Positions 1 through 6,372 of a stretch of DNA of 6,400 nucleotides are shown one piece after another. The DNA is taken from contig CAYORM010000115.1 in NCBI GenBank assembly GCA_964406375.1, forward strand, positions 1 through 6,400, read 5' to 3'. This stretch comes from CAYORM01 sp964406375 (GTDB lineage: Bacteria > Pseudomonadota > Alphaproteobacteria > DSM-16000 > Inquilinaceae). A program made the translations under genes and the position numbers. Position 1 is the first letter of the stretch, and the number at the start of each line of letters is the position of its first letter. The notes below the pieces were generated by a model that was not told the origin of the DNA, made no database searches, and saw only the letters and a list, made by a program, of their open reading frames with translations.

Positions 1-1
1 C

Positions 2-1258
2 CGCGCCTCGACGATCAATGACGCGATGAAGATCGCCGCCGCCGAGGCGCTGGCGGAACTTGCCCGCTCGGATGTGCCGGACGACGCGGCCGCGGCCTAT
101 CGCGGCAATCGTCCCCGGTTCGGGCGCAACTACATCATTCCCGTGCCCTTCGATCCGCGCCTGATCTCCTCCGTGCCGGTCGCGGTGGCAAAGGCCGCCA
201 TGGATACCGGCGTCGCGCAGAAGCCGATCCTCGACCTCGAGAACTATGCCCGCCAGCTCGCGGCGAGGCGGGATCCCATCGCGTCGACGCTGCAGCGCAT
301 TCACGACCGGGTCCGGCGCCATCCCAAGCGCATCGTCTTCGCCGAGGGCGAGGAAGAGCAGGTGATGCGCGCCGCGGTGGCCTTCGTCGGCCAGAATCTC
401 GGCACGGCAATTCTGGTCGGACGCGACGACCGCATGCGTGAAACCGCGCTCCAGGCCGGTATCGATCTCGATCGGCCCGGAATCGAGCTGATCAATGCCC
501 GACTGTCGCGCCGCAATGCCGCCTATGCCGACTATCTGTACGAGCGTCTGCAGCGCAAGGGCTACCTTTTCCGCGATTGCCAGCGCCTGATCAACCATGA
601 CCGCAACCATTTCTCGGCGTGCATGGTGGCGCTGGGCGATGCGGACGGCATGGTGACAGGCGTCACCCGCAACTACTCGACGGCGCTTGCCGATATCCGG
701 CGGGTCATTGACGCACGCCCCGGTCACCGCGTGATCGGCGTCTCGATCGCGCTGTGCCGCGGCCGCACCGTCTTCGTCGCCGATACGGCGGTCCACGACA
801 TGCCGACTGCGACCGAGCTTGCCGACATCGCCGAGGAGGCGGCGGGAATGGCGCGGCAGATGGGATACGAGCCACGTGTCGCAATGCTGGCCTATTCGAC
901 CTTCGGCCATCCGCCCGGTGAGCGGGCGGAGCGGGTGCAGGAGGCGGTGCGGATCCTGAAGAGCCGTCGGGTCGATTTCGAGTGCGACGGCGAGATGGCG
1001 GCCGACGTGGCGCTCAATCCGGCCCTGATGGAGCAATATCCGTTCATCGGCCTTTCGGGTCCGGCCAATGTGCTGGTCATGCCGGCCTTCCACTCCGCAT
1101 CGATCTCGACGAAGATGCTGCAGGAGCTGGGCGGATCGACGGTGATCGGGCCGCTGCTGGTCGGCCTGAACAAGCCGGTTCAGATCGTGCCGCTCAATGC
1201 GAAGGATTCCGAGATCGTCAACATGGCGGCGCTGGCCGCCTATTGGGCGGGTCGCTGA
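2..1258 (+). CDS. maeB: NADP-type malic enzyme with C-terminal phosphotransacetylase-like domain (5' end outside window)
   Basis: This is the C-terminal 418 residues of a large malic enzyme, which oxidatively decarboxylates malate to pyruvate in the cytoplasm and links the TCA cycle to pyruvate and acetyl-CoA supply. The frame is open to the window edge and upstream of the first ATG at 26 it already reads RASTINDAM, so that ATG is internal. About the first 100 visible residues are the end of the malic enzyme module (TINDAMKIAAAEALAELA, then NYIIPVPFDPRL). From about nt 329 (RIVFAEGEEEQVMRAA) the phosphotransacetylase-like domain runs to the stop, with DADGMVTG, CDGEMAADVALNP and GPANVLVMP blocks. 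In characterised relatives this domain is regulatory, sensing acetyl-CoA, rather than a working Pta. The family is usually about 750-770 residues, so a little under half is missing by truncation at the window edge, not by damage. Whether it prefers NADP (MaeB/TME) or NAD (DME) cannot be judged without the N-terminal half. Confidence 0.93.
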   Translation, partial: RASTINDAMKIAAAEALAELARSDVPDDAAAAYRGNRPRFGRNYIIPVPFDPRLISSVPVAVAKAAMDTGVAQKPILDLENYARQLAARRDPIASTLQRIHDRVRRHPKRIVFAEGEEEQVMRAAVAFVGQNLGTAILVGRDDRMRETALQAGIDLDRPGIELINARLSRRNAAYADYLYERLQRKGYLFRDCQRLINHDRNHFSACMVALGDADGMVTGVTRNYSTALADIRRVIDARPGHRVIGVSIALCRGRTVFVADTAVHDMPTATELADIAEEAAGMARQMGYEPRVAMLAYSTFGHPPGERAERVQEAVRILKSRRVDFECDGEMAADVALNPALMEQYPFIGLSGPANVLVMPAFHSASISTKMLQELGGSTVIGPLLVGLNKPVQIVPLNAKDSEIVNMAALAAYWAGR

Positions 1259-1265
1259 GAAAGGA
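1257..1265 (+). promoter_or_regulatory. Ribosome binding site of the RAM-domain gene
   Basis: GAGAAAGGA ends 8 nt before the GTG at 1274 and overlaps the stop codon of the malic enzyme gene. It supports the GTG start, and its position suggests the two genes are translated from one message. Confidence 0.65.
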
Positions 1266-1273
1266 CTGAGAAG

Positions 1274-1510
1274 GTGAAGCCTGTTTTCCTGCAGCTGCAA
1301 TGTGCACCTGGCAAGACCTACGAGGTAGCCGACGAGATCTTCCGCCGGGAAATCGTCTCCGAACTCTATTCCACCAGTGGGGAGTTCGATCTGCTGATGA
1401 AAATCTACATCCAGGAGAACGAGGATATCGGCAAGTTCATCAACGAACGCGTGCTGGACATCCCCCATATCGTGAGGTCGCTCACGACGATCACCTTCAC
1501 GGCGTTTTGA
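1274..1510 (+). CDS. Stand-alone Lrp/AsnC ligand-binding (RAM) domain protein
   Basis: A 78-residue protein that corresponds only to the C-terminal effector-binding RAM domain of Lrp/AsnC regulators; the helix-turn-helix DNA-binding half is absent. The visible pattern is a first strand (VFLQLQCAPGKTYEVADEI), a helix, the hallmark SGEFDLLMKIYI segment, a second helix (NEDIGKFINERVLDI) and a closing strand (SLTTITFTAF), which is the alpha-beta sandwich expected of this domain. Such short proteins are a known class and are thought to bind amino acids or to assemble with full-length Lrp-type proteins; the partner here is unknown. It starts at GTG with a good Shine-Dalgarno and lies 15 bp after the malic enzyme gene, so it is probably co-transcribed with it. 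Its last 14 bp overlap the 3' end of the convergent DUF1402-type gene. The family assignment is firm; the role is inference. Confidence 0.88.
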   Translation: MKPVFLQLQCAPGKTYEVADEIFRREIVSELYSTSGEFDLLMKIYIQENEDIGKFINERVLDIPHIVRSLTTITFTAF

Positions 1511-2540
1511 ACAGACGCTGCAATTCCTCGAGCCGGTCGTTGACCAGCCACCCATAGTAGTTCTCCTCGGGCAGCTTCGGCGAGGAGCCGGCGCTCCTGC
1601 GCTTGCGGTTGACTTCAGCCAGCGCCTGCGCCCGCTGCTCCGGATTGCCAAGATTGTAGAGCGTCGCGGTGATGCCCGGATTGCCGGAAATGTCGAACCC
1701 GGCAATGTCGCGATAGGCGTCGATCGCCTTGCGCAGCGTCGCTGCAATATAGGGCAGGGTCAGGTCGGGATCCATGATCGTGCGGTACAGGCCCTGCGGA
1801 TCGAGGTGCGTGAGGCGCGGCTGTCCGGAAATGCGCGCCACCATGTCGGTCATTTGCAGCGCCGTCAGCGGATTGAGTTGCCCGAGGCCGAAAGTCTGCC
1901 CGGCATAAAAGGGCTGGAAGAATACTGCCGAGAAGCGGTCGTCGGGAAAGGACTTGCCGTCCACCGTCCTGCCGCGGAACTGCAGGTCCCATACCCGCTC
2001 CCGGCAGGTCCATACAGTGTAGCTGTCACCCTTGTCTTCACACGCCGCGAATTGCGGCCGCTTGAGAAACTCGCCGATGGCTTCCCCGCCATGGGCGAAG
2101 ACGAAGCTGGAGCCGACATAGGAAATCGCCTTGATGTAGTAGGCCTGCAGCCGGTCATAGGCATCGACATTGTAGGTATGCTCACCGACAATGGCCCCGA
2201 CAATGTGCATCGGATCGATCGAGTAGAGGCGGGCAGTCTCCTCGATCTTGCGGCGTAGCTGGACATCGCGCTCGAACAGCCGGTAGACCCGGCGGTACTT
2301 CGCCTCGTAGGTCGTGCGCAGCGCCTGCGTGCGCCGCGCCGATGCTCCGGGGACGGGAGGCTGTTCCGCATTGCGGTTGCCGGGCGGGACCACGAGGATC
2401 CCGGCCGGCTGCGCCGCCGAAACCAGCATGCCGAACATCATCAGCGCGACACCTGCCAGCCGCAGAAGCGCGCGCCCCGCCAATACCGACCCCGTCCTTG
2501 CCAAGATTTCGCCGTCTCCGAGCCCTTGCCGGCCGCCCAT
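1497..2540 (-). CDS. Exported DUF1402-type protein, lytic transglycosylase-like
   Basis: A 347-residue protein that I recognise as DUF1402 type, a family seen in rhizobia near hslU. A basic stretch and hydrophobic segment at about residues 22-45 (RALLRLAGVALMMFGMLVSA, then AQPAG) looks like a signal peptide, so it is probably periplasmic. The mature part resembles the soluble lytic transglycosylase fold: YSIDPMHIVGAIVGEHTYN (106-124, with E120 in the catalytic glutamate place), FGLGQLNPLTALQM (217-230, like GLMQLMPATA) and, after DPDLTLPYIAATLR, ITATLYNLGNPEQRA (290-304, like AYNAG). About 95 residues lie between the first two motifs, many more than in ordinary SLT domains; C167 and C179 could form a disulfide. 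The ATG at 2540 has no clear Shine-Dalgarno. A TTG at codon 13 with GGAGA 10 nt upstream would give a more usual signal peptide length. It begins 29 bp after hslU and is probably the last gene of that operon. The enzymatic role is inference. Confidence 0.85.
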   Translation of the reverse strand: MGGRQGLGDGEILARTGSVLAGRALLRLAGVALMMFGMLVSAAQPAGILVVPPGNRNAEQPPVPGASARRTQALRTTYEAKYRRVYRLFERDVQLRRKIEETARLYSIDPMHIVGAIVGEHTYNVDAYDRLQAYYIKAISYVGSSFVFAHGGEAIGEFLKRPQFAACEDKGDSYTVWTCRERVWDLQFRGRTVDGKSFPDDRFSAVFFQPFYAGQTFGLGQLNPLTALQMTDMVARISGQPRLTHLDPQGLYRTIMDPDLTLPYIAATLRKAIDAYRDIAGFDISGNPGITATLYNLGNPEQRAQALAEVNRKRRSAGSSPKLPEENYYGWLVNDRLEELQRLFKTP

Positions 2541-2569
2541 GCCGGTTGGCGCAGTCTATAACGAATTAC

Positions 2570-3877
2570 TCACAGAATGAAACGGGACAGATCCGTGTTG
2601 CGTGCGAGATCCCCGACGTTTCTGGCGACATATTCGGCGTCGATCACCTGGGTCTGCCCGGACATTTCGCTGGCGCGGAAGGAAATGTCGTCAAGCACCC
2701 GCTCCATGACCGTCTGCAGCCGGCGCGCTCCGATATTCTCCACGGTCGCATTGAGCTCGACGGCGATGCCGGCAAGACTGTCGATCGCGTCCGGCGTGAA
2801 CTCCAGCGTCAGTCCCTCCGTCGCCATCAGGGCGACATACTGCTTGATCAGGCTGGCTTCCGTTTCGGTCAGGATGCGGCGGAAGTCATCCTTGTCGAGC
2901 GCCCGCAGCTCGACCCGGATCGGCAGACGTCCCTGCAGTTCGGGCAGGAGATCGGACGGCTTGGCGACGTGGAACGCGCCGGAGGCGATGAAGAGGATGT
3001 GGTCCGTCTTCACAGGCCCGTATCTGGTCGCCACCGTCGTACCCTCGACCAGCGGCAGCAGGTCGCGCTGCACGCCTTCGCGCGAGACACCGGCGCCGAT
3101 CCCGCCATCGCGCGCCGCGATCTTGTCGATCTCGTCGAGGAAGACGATGCCGTCGTTCTGCGTGGCCGCGAGCGCGCGGGCCACGACCTCGTCCTGGTCG
3201 AGCAGCTTGTCCGACTCGTCGTTGATGAGCAGGTCGTAGGATTCCTTGACCGTGGTCTTGCGCGTCCTGGTGCGGCTCCCGCCCATCGCCTTCTGCAGCA
3301 TGTCGCCGATGTTGATCATGCCGACCCCGCCCGGCATGCCGGGAATCTCGAAGCCGGGCATCGGCGAGCCCGTGTCGGCGACCTCGACCTCGATCTCGCG
3401 GTCGTCGAGCTCGCCGTCGCGCAGCTTGCGGCGGAAGGAATCGCGCGTCGCCGGGCTCGCCGTCTTGCCGACCAGCGCTTCCAGCACCCGCTCCTCGGCG
3501 TTGATGTGGGCGCGCGCCTTGACGTCCTCGCGCATCTTCTCGCGCGTCAGGCCGATGGCGACCTCGACCAGGTCGCGCACGATCTGCTCGACGTCGCGGC
3601 CGACATAGCCGACCTCGGTGAACTTGGTCGCCTCGACCTTGATGAACGGCGCGCCGGCGAGCTTGGCGAGGCGGCGCGAGATCTCGGTCTTGCCGACGCC
3701 GGTGGGGCCGATCATCAGGATGTTCTTCGGCATCACCTCCTCGCGCATCTGGCCTTCGAGCTGCTGCCGGCGCCAGCGGTTCCTGAGCGCGATGGCGACG
3801 GCGCGCTTGGCCTCCTTCTGGCCGATGATGTAGCGGTCGAGTTCGGAAACGATCTCGCGGGGAGAGAAACTGGTCAT
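2570..3877 (-). CDS. hslU: HslU (ClpY), AAA+ unfoldase subunit of the HslVU protease
   Basis: A 435-residue protein, the family's normal length, which unfolds protein substrates with ATP and feeds them into the HslV peptidase in the cytoplasm. Motifs are all present: N-terminal SPREIVSELDRYIIGQ (5-20), Walker A GPTGVGKT (57-64), pore loop GYVG (90-93), an intermediate I-domain at about 110-240, Walker B IVFLDEID (244-251), sensor 1 region HILFIASGAF (293-302), arginine finger region LPELQGRLP (311-319, R317), sensor 2 GARRL (383-387) and the C-terminal tail DLSRFIL, which docks into clefts of HslV. The frame stays open far upstream over the next gene, but the conserved N-terminus fixes the ATG at 3877. 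That ATG overlaps the preceding stop codon as ATGA, and the 20 bases before it hold no recognisable Shine-Dalgarno, so translation probably depends on coupling. In most bacteria hslU directly follows hslV; here two genes lie between. Confidence 0.98.
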   Translation of the reverse strand: MTSFSPREIVSELDRYIIGQKEAKRAVAIALRNRWRRQQLEGQMREEVMPKNILMIGPTGVGKTEISRRLAKLAGAPFIKVEATKFTEVGYVGRDVEQIVRDLVEVAIGLTREKMREDVKARAHINAEERVLEALVGKTASPATRDSFRRKLRDGELDDREIEVEVADTGSPMPGFEIPGMPGGVGMINIGDMLQKAMGGSRTRTRKTTVKESYDLLINDESDKLLDQDEVVARALAATQNDGIVFLDEIDKIAARDGGIGAGVSREGVQRDLLPLVEGTTVATRYGPVKTDHILFIASGAFHVAKPSDLLPELQGRLPIRVELRALDKDDFRRILTETEASLIKQYVALMATEGLTLEFTPDAIDSLAGIAVELNATVENIGARRLQTVMERVLDDISFRASEMSGQTQVIDAEYVARNVGDLARNTDLSRFIL

Positions 3878-5058
3878 CGTGTGCGGTAAGCCTGGGTCTT
3901 GATGGGTGGGAGCCTGTCGAGGACGGATGTGGGGAGCGTCGGCGTCACGATCAAGCGCCGGATGCGCTGCCAGCCCGCTCCGAAGACGATGATCAGCGCG
4001 CCGACGACGAGCAGGATTAGCGCGAAGGGCGGAACGCCGGCGGTGTTGGCGGCCGTGTTGACCAGATAGTAGATGCCGAGCGAGCCGAAATAGGCGAGCG
4101 TCGGCACCAGCAGCGACCGGCGGTCGATGGCGAGCGCGACATAGACGAAGCCGACGATGAGGAGGGTCAGCATGACGGTGGCGTCCGCCCCGGGCTCGAT
4201 CCGGCCGAACACCACGTCCTGTCCGGTGGCCATGATGAACAGGGGATGCACCAGCATCGGCGCCGAGACGACATGCAGCCAGAAGGCGCAGTCCGACCAG
4301 ATGGTGCGCCGCTCGCGGTCGTGGATGTCGAGCGCCACCGCCGTCGCGAAGACGACGAGGCCGCAGACGAGCGGCATGTAGAGCGCCGCGCGCATGAGCT
4401 CGGGCAGTTCCTCGATGCGCGGCACGGCGACCGAGCCGGCGGCGACGCCGTCGTAGAGGAAGAACGCGGTCTGGAGGAAGGCGAGCAGCGTCGCGCAGAT
4501 CGCGATCACCCCGGCGAGGATCGGCACGCGGAAGCGCAGGAAATAGACCGCCGCCGCGGCGATCGTGCCGCCGAGGAAGAGATAGCCGGCCGGCGCGACG
4601 GTGCTGCGGAACGCCAGAAGCTGCCATATCGTCTCCGGCATGCGGATCGGATACCGCTCCTGCGCGACGAGCGCCAGCACGGTCGCCGTCGCCGCCACGA
4701 AGACGAGGCTGAGCACGGTCGAGGACAGCTTCATCCGGTGCTGGCGGGTGACGATCTCGGCCACCGCCCACGAGAAGGCGGCGACAAGTGCCGCGATCCA
4801 CAGCGTCCGCCCCGGCATCAGCGTCGTCAGCACGAAGTAGAAGCCGGCCGTCAGCAGCACGGTGCCGACCGTCACGAACAGGTCGTTGCCGCCGCCGATC
4901 AGGCGCAGGTTCTCCTCGGTCCCGTCGTCGCCGTCGCCGTCGGGCGCGAGCGCCGCGCGCTCCATCGCCCCCCGCTCCATCGCGTGAAGGCGGTCGCGCT
5001 GGCGGGCGGAGATCACCCCGCTCGCCACCGCCCGTTCAAGCGTCTCGTCGCTGATCAC
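3874..5058 (-). CDS. Polytopic membrane protein of unknown function inside the hslVU cluster
   Basis: A 394-residue integral membrane protein that I cannot assign with confidence. Residues 1-50 are soluble: a helical stretch (TLERAVASGVISARQRDRLHAMERG) then an acidic linker rich in Asp and Gly. This layout, with the following NDLFVTVGTVLLTAGF, loosely recalls DUF2157-like membrane proteins. About ten hydrophobic segments follow, roughly at 59-80, 85-104, 111-133, 155-174, 178-203, 225-244, 256-277, 291-312, 315-334 and 343-363, before a basic tail ending at 394. No catalytic motif, transporter signature or nucleotide-binding motif is evident. The start is GTG, with GGGGA about 6 nt upstream. 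Its stop overlaps the hslU start as ATGA, so it is translationally linked to hslU. Position suggests an accessory role alongside HslVU or stress response, but this may only be shared transcription. Confidence 0.85.
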   Translation of the reverse strand: MISDETLERAVASGVISARQRDRLHAMERGAMERAALAPDGDGDDGTEENLRLIGGGNDLFVTVGTVLLTAGFYFVLTTLMPGRTLWIAALVAAFSWAVAEIVTRQHRMKLSSTVLSLVFVAATATVLALVAQERYPIRMPETIWQLLAFRSTVAPAGYLFLGGTIAAAAVYFLRFRVPILAGVIAICATLLAFLQTAFFLYDGVAAGSVAVPRIEELPELMRAALYMPLVCGLVVFATAVALDIHDRERRTIWSDCAFWLHVVSAPMLVHPLFIMATGQDVVFGRIEPGADATVMLTLLIVGFVYVALAIDRRSLLVPTLAYFGSLGIYYLVNTAANTAGVPPFALILLVVGALIIVFGAGWQRIRRLIVTPTLPTSVLDRLPPIKTQAYRTR

Positions 5059-5123
5059 GTCTGTCCCCGGATGCCGGCGCCATAGGCCCGCACTATGGTT
5101 CGCCGCGGGGCCCCTGTCATCAT
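5055..5123 (-). other. 22-codon open frame bridging the GNAT gene and the membrane-protein gene
   Basis: On the minus strand an ATG at 5123 overlaps the GNAT stop codon (ATGATGA), and the frame runs 22 codons (MMTGAPRRTIV, then RAYGAGIRGQT) to a TGA at 5057-5055 that overlaps the GTG start of the membrane-protein gene (GTGA). GGAGG lies just before the ATG pair, within the last GNAT codons, though very close (1 nt to the first ATG, 4 nt to the second). The peptide is basic, with no recognisable family. It could carry ribosomes across the 61-bp gap and couple the two genes, or be chance: the same frame is open for a long way upstream, as is common in this high-GC DNA. Confidence 0.25.
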
Positions 5124-5686
5124 GCCTCCGGCTCGAACCGCATCAGGAGCACGTTTTCGGCCGTGCGTCCGGCAAGCTCGGGGATGACCCGGAAGCCGGC
5201 CTTCTCGTAGGCGCGCACGGCGCGGGCGTTGGCCGGGTCCGGATCGATGACGATGGTCCGGCGGCCTTCCTCGCGCAGCATGCGCACGAAGGCCGACAGG
5301 GCCGCCGACCCGATGCCCTGCGACAGCCTGTCGGGGTCGCCGATCGAAAGATCGACGCCGACGGCGTCGGCGGGCAGGTCGAGAAGCCAGGGATGGTCCT
5401 TCGCCCACTCCTCGGTCTGGTGCTCGCCGACGAACCAGCACTGGATGTAGCCGACCGGCTCGCCGTCGAGCAGGATCATGAACGGGCGGGTGGTGTCGCG
5501 GCCTTCGACCATGTCGCGGATGGAGCCGAATTCCTCGTCGGGATCGCCCCACCATTCGCGCATGTGCGGCCGCCCGAGCCAGTCGCGCAGCAGCGCATAG
5601 TGGTCCGGCGTCACCGGGGCGAAGCCGATATGGCCGGCCCCGCTATCCGGCCCACTACTCGGCATCGAGCGTTTCGACGACGACAT
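5120..5686 (-). CDS. GNAT-family N-acetyltransferase, AAC(6')-like subgroup
   Basis: A cytoplasmic acetyl-CoA-dependent acetyltransferase of up to 188 residues. The N-terminal half has the pattern of the AAC(6')/siderophore-type GNATs: HMREWWGDPDEEF (41-53), FMILLDGEPVGYIQCWFV (69-86). The acetyl-CoA pyrophosphate-binding motif A is VDLSIGDPDRLSQGIGSAAL (111-130), and motif B is IDPDPANARAVRAYEKAGF (147-165). The substrate cannot be told from sequence; similarity to aminoglycoside acetyltransferases is to the fold and subgroup only and is not evidence of resistance. The ATG at 5686 overlaps hslV by 32 bp and an ATG at 5665 by 11 bp; neither has a good Shine-Dalgarno, and as the domain proper begins after residue 18 the shorter start (181 residues) is equally possible. 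An acetyltransferase between hslV and hslU is, as far as I recall, a common rhizobial arrangement. Overlap with hslV points to co-expression. Confidence 0.92.
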   Translation of the reverse strand: MSSSKRSMPSSGPDSGAGHIGFAPVTPDHYALLRDWLGRPHMREWWGDPDEEFGSIRDMVEGRDTTRPFMILLDGEPVGYIQCWFVGEHQTEEWAKDHPWLLDLPADAVGVDLSIGDPDRLSQGIGSAALSAFVRMLREEGRRTIVIDPDPANARAVRAYEKAGFRVIPELAGRTAENVLLMRFEPEA

Positions 5687-6203
5687 TGCCGTTGGTGTAG
5701 ACGCAGATATCGGCGGCGATCTCCATCGCCTTGCGCGCGATCTCCTCGGCGCTCCTGTCCGTGTCCATCAGCGCGCGCGCGGCCGCCAGCGCGTAGTTGC
5801 CGCCCGAGCCGATCGCCATCACGCCGTGCTCGGGCTCGAGCACGTCGCCGGTGCCGGTCAGGGCCAGCGTCACGCTCTTGTCGGCGACGAGCATCATGGC
5901 TTCGAGCCGCCGCAGGTAGCGGTCGGTGCGCCAGTCCTTGGCCAGCTCGACCGCCGCGCGCATCAGCTGGTCGGGATAGTGCTCGAGCTTGGCCTCCAGC
6001 CGTTCGAGCAGCGTGAAGGCGTCGGCCGTGGCGCCGGCGAAGCCGGCGATGACGTTGCCCTTGCCGATGCGGCGCACCTTCCTGGCATTGCCCTTCATGA
6101 CGGTCTGGCCGAGGCTGACCTGGCCGTCGCCGGCGATCACCACCTTGCCGTCCTTGCGCACGGTGACGATGGTCGTCGCGTGCATCGTAAGCTCGTTCGA
6201 CAT
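5655..6203 (-). CDS. hslV: HslV (ClpQ), threonine peptidase subunit of the HslVU protease
   Basis: A 182-residue proteasome-beta-like peptidase that assembles into a double hexamer and degrades proteins delivered by HslU. A short propeptide (MSNELTMHA, 9 residues) precedes TTIVTVRKDGKVVIAGDGQV, so T10 becomes the catalytic N-terminal threonine after processing; the other conserved active-site residues are D26 and K42 (17 and 33 in mature numbering), inside GDGQVSLG and GNARKVRR. The rest matches the family throughout: GKGNVIAGFAGATADAFTLLERLE, KDWRTDRYLRRLEAMM, GVMAIGSGGNYALAAARAL and a C-terminal VYTNGNVVVETLDAE. The ATG at 6203 is chosen because GGAG lies 5 nt upstream; an internal ATG at 6185 is less likely. 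It is the first gene of the minus-strand cluster and faces the presumed hisB. Confidence 0.98.
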   Translation of the reverse strand: MSNELTMHATTIVTVRKDGKVVIAGDGQVSLGQTVMKGNARKVRRIGKGNVIAGFAGATADAFTLLERLEAKLEHYPDQLMRAAVELAKDWRTDRYLRRLEAMMLVADKSVTLALTGTGDVLEPEHGVMAIGSGGNYALAAARALMDTDRSAEEIARKAMEIAADICVYTNGNVVVETLDAE

Positions 6204-6208
6204 ATCAG

Positions 6209-6212
6209 CTCC
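6209..6212 (-). promoter_or_regulatory. Ribosome binding site of hslV
   Basis: GGAG on the minus strand, 5 nt before the ATG at 6203. It is a clearer Shine-Dalgarno than any seen for the GNAT gene or hslU in the same cluster, and it decides the longer hslV start. Confidence 0.6.
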
Positions 6213-6263
6213 GATCCTGTCTTCGGCCGGCCATGGTCAGGCAGCGCCGGCCGCATGGGCGCT

Positions 6264-6292
6264 TATGTATGTGCCGGCCGGCCGAATGCAAA
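6264..6292 (-). promoter_or_regulatory. Candidate promoter of the hslV operon
   Basis: On the minus strand TTTGCA (6292-6287) and TACATA (6269-6264) are separated by 17 bp and would start transcription about 50 bp upstream of hslV. The match is to a vegetative-type promoter. The same stretch, read as CTTTGCAT with a downstream CATACATAAG, is also a loose fit to the alphaproteobacterial heat-shock (RpoH) pattern, which would suit hslVU. The AT-rich islands stand out in GC-rich surroundings, but no start site is proven. Confidence 0.35.
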
Positions 6293-6311
6293 GCCTGCGC
6301 GTCCGTCGCGC

Positions 6312-6340
6312 TTTCCATCCGCCGGGCATGCTGTTAAGAC
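6312..6340 (+). promoter_or_regulatory. Weak candidate promoter of the presumed hisB gene
   Basis: TTTCCA (6312-6317) and an extended -10-like TGTTAAGAC (TG at 6332, hexamer TAAGAC at 6335-6340), 17 bp apart, precede the plus-strand start codon by about 32 bp. Both hexamers are poor matches, so this is a suggestion only. Confidence 0.2.
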
Positions 6341-6354
6341 GCCTTCGCTTTCTC

Positions 6355-6364
6355 GAGAGAAGGA
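6355..6364 (+). promoter_or_regulatory. Ribosome binding site of the presumed hisB gene
   Basis: GAGAGAAGGA ends 8 nt before the ATG at 6373, a near-ideal Shine-Dalgarno. It is the main reason to believe a gene starts at the right edge of the window. Confidence 0.65.
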
Positions 6365-6372
6365 TAGCGATC

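Noticed and set aside
2342..3889. A 515-codon plus-strand open frame opposite hslU and the start of the DUF1402-type gene
   Set aside because: It is antisense to hslU, whose protein matches its family end to end. The translation is low-complexity, rich in Arg, Asp, Ala and His, as expected of a high-GC shadow frame.
3878..4801. A 308-residue N-terminal extension of HslU
   Set aside because: The frame is open upstream but reads Arg/Ala/His-rich sequence over the membrane-protein gene, and the conserved HslU N-terminus begins at the ATG at 3877.
4246..5085. A 279-codon plus-strand open frame opposite the membrane-protein gene
   Set aside because: Very rich in Arg, Asp, Glu and His with no domain pattern, while the minus strand gives a coherent ten-helix protein with start and stop fitting the operon.
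5120..5686. Aminoglycoside-resistance gene
   Set aside because: The protein has the AAC(6')-like GNAT layout, but this subgroup includes many enzymes of unknown substrate and the setting is a chromosomal protease operon with no sign of a mobile resistance element.
5393..6016. A 207-codon plus-strand open frame opposite the GNAT gene and hslV
   Set aside because: Both minus-strand genes are clear family members; the plus-strand translation is an Arg/Pro/Ala/Ser-rich shadow.
6204..6230. RNA-thermometer-like hairpin near the hslV ribosome binding site
   Set aside because: Only a 4-bp CCGA/TCGG stem with an 8-nt loop is present, touching one base of the Shine-Dalgarno; this is too weak to claim.
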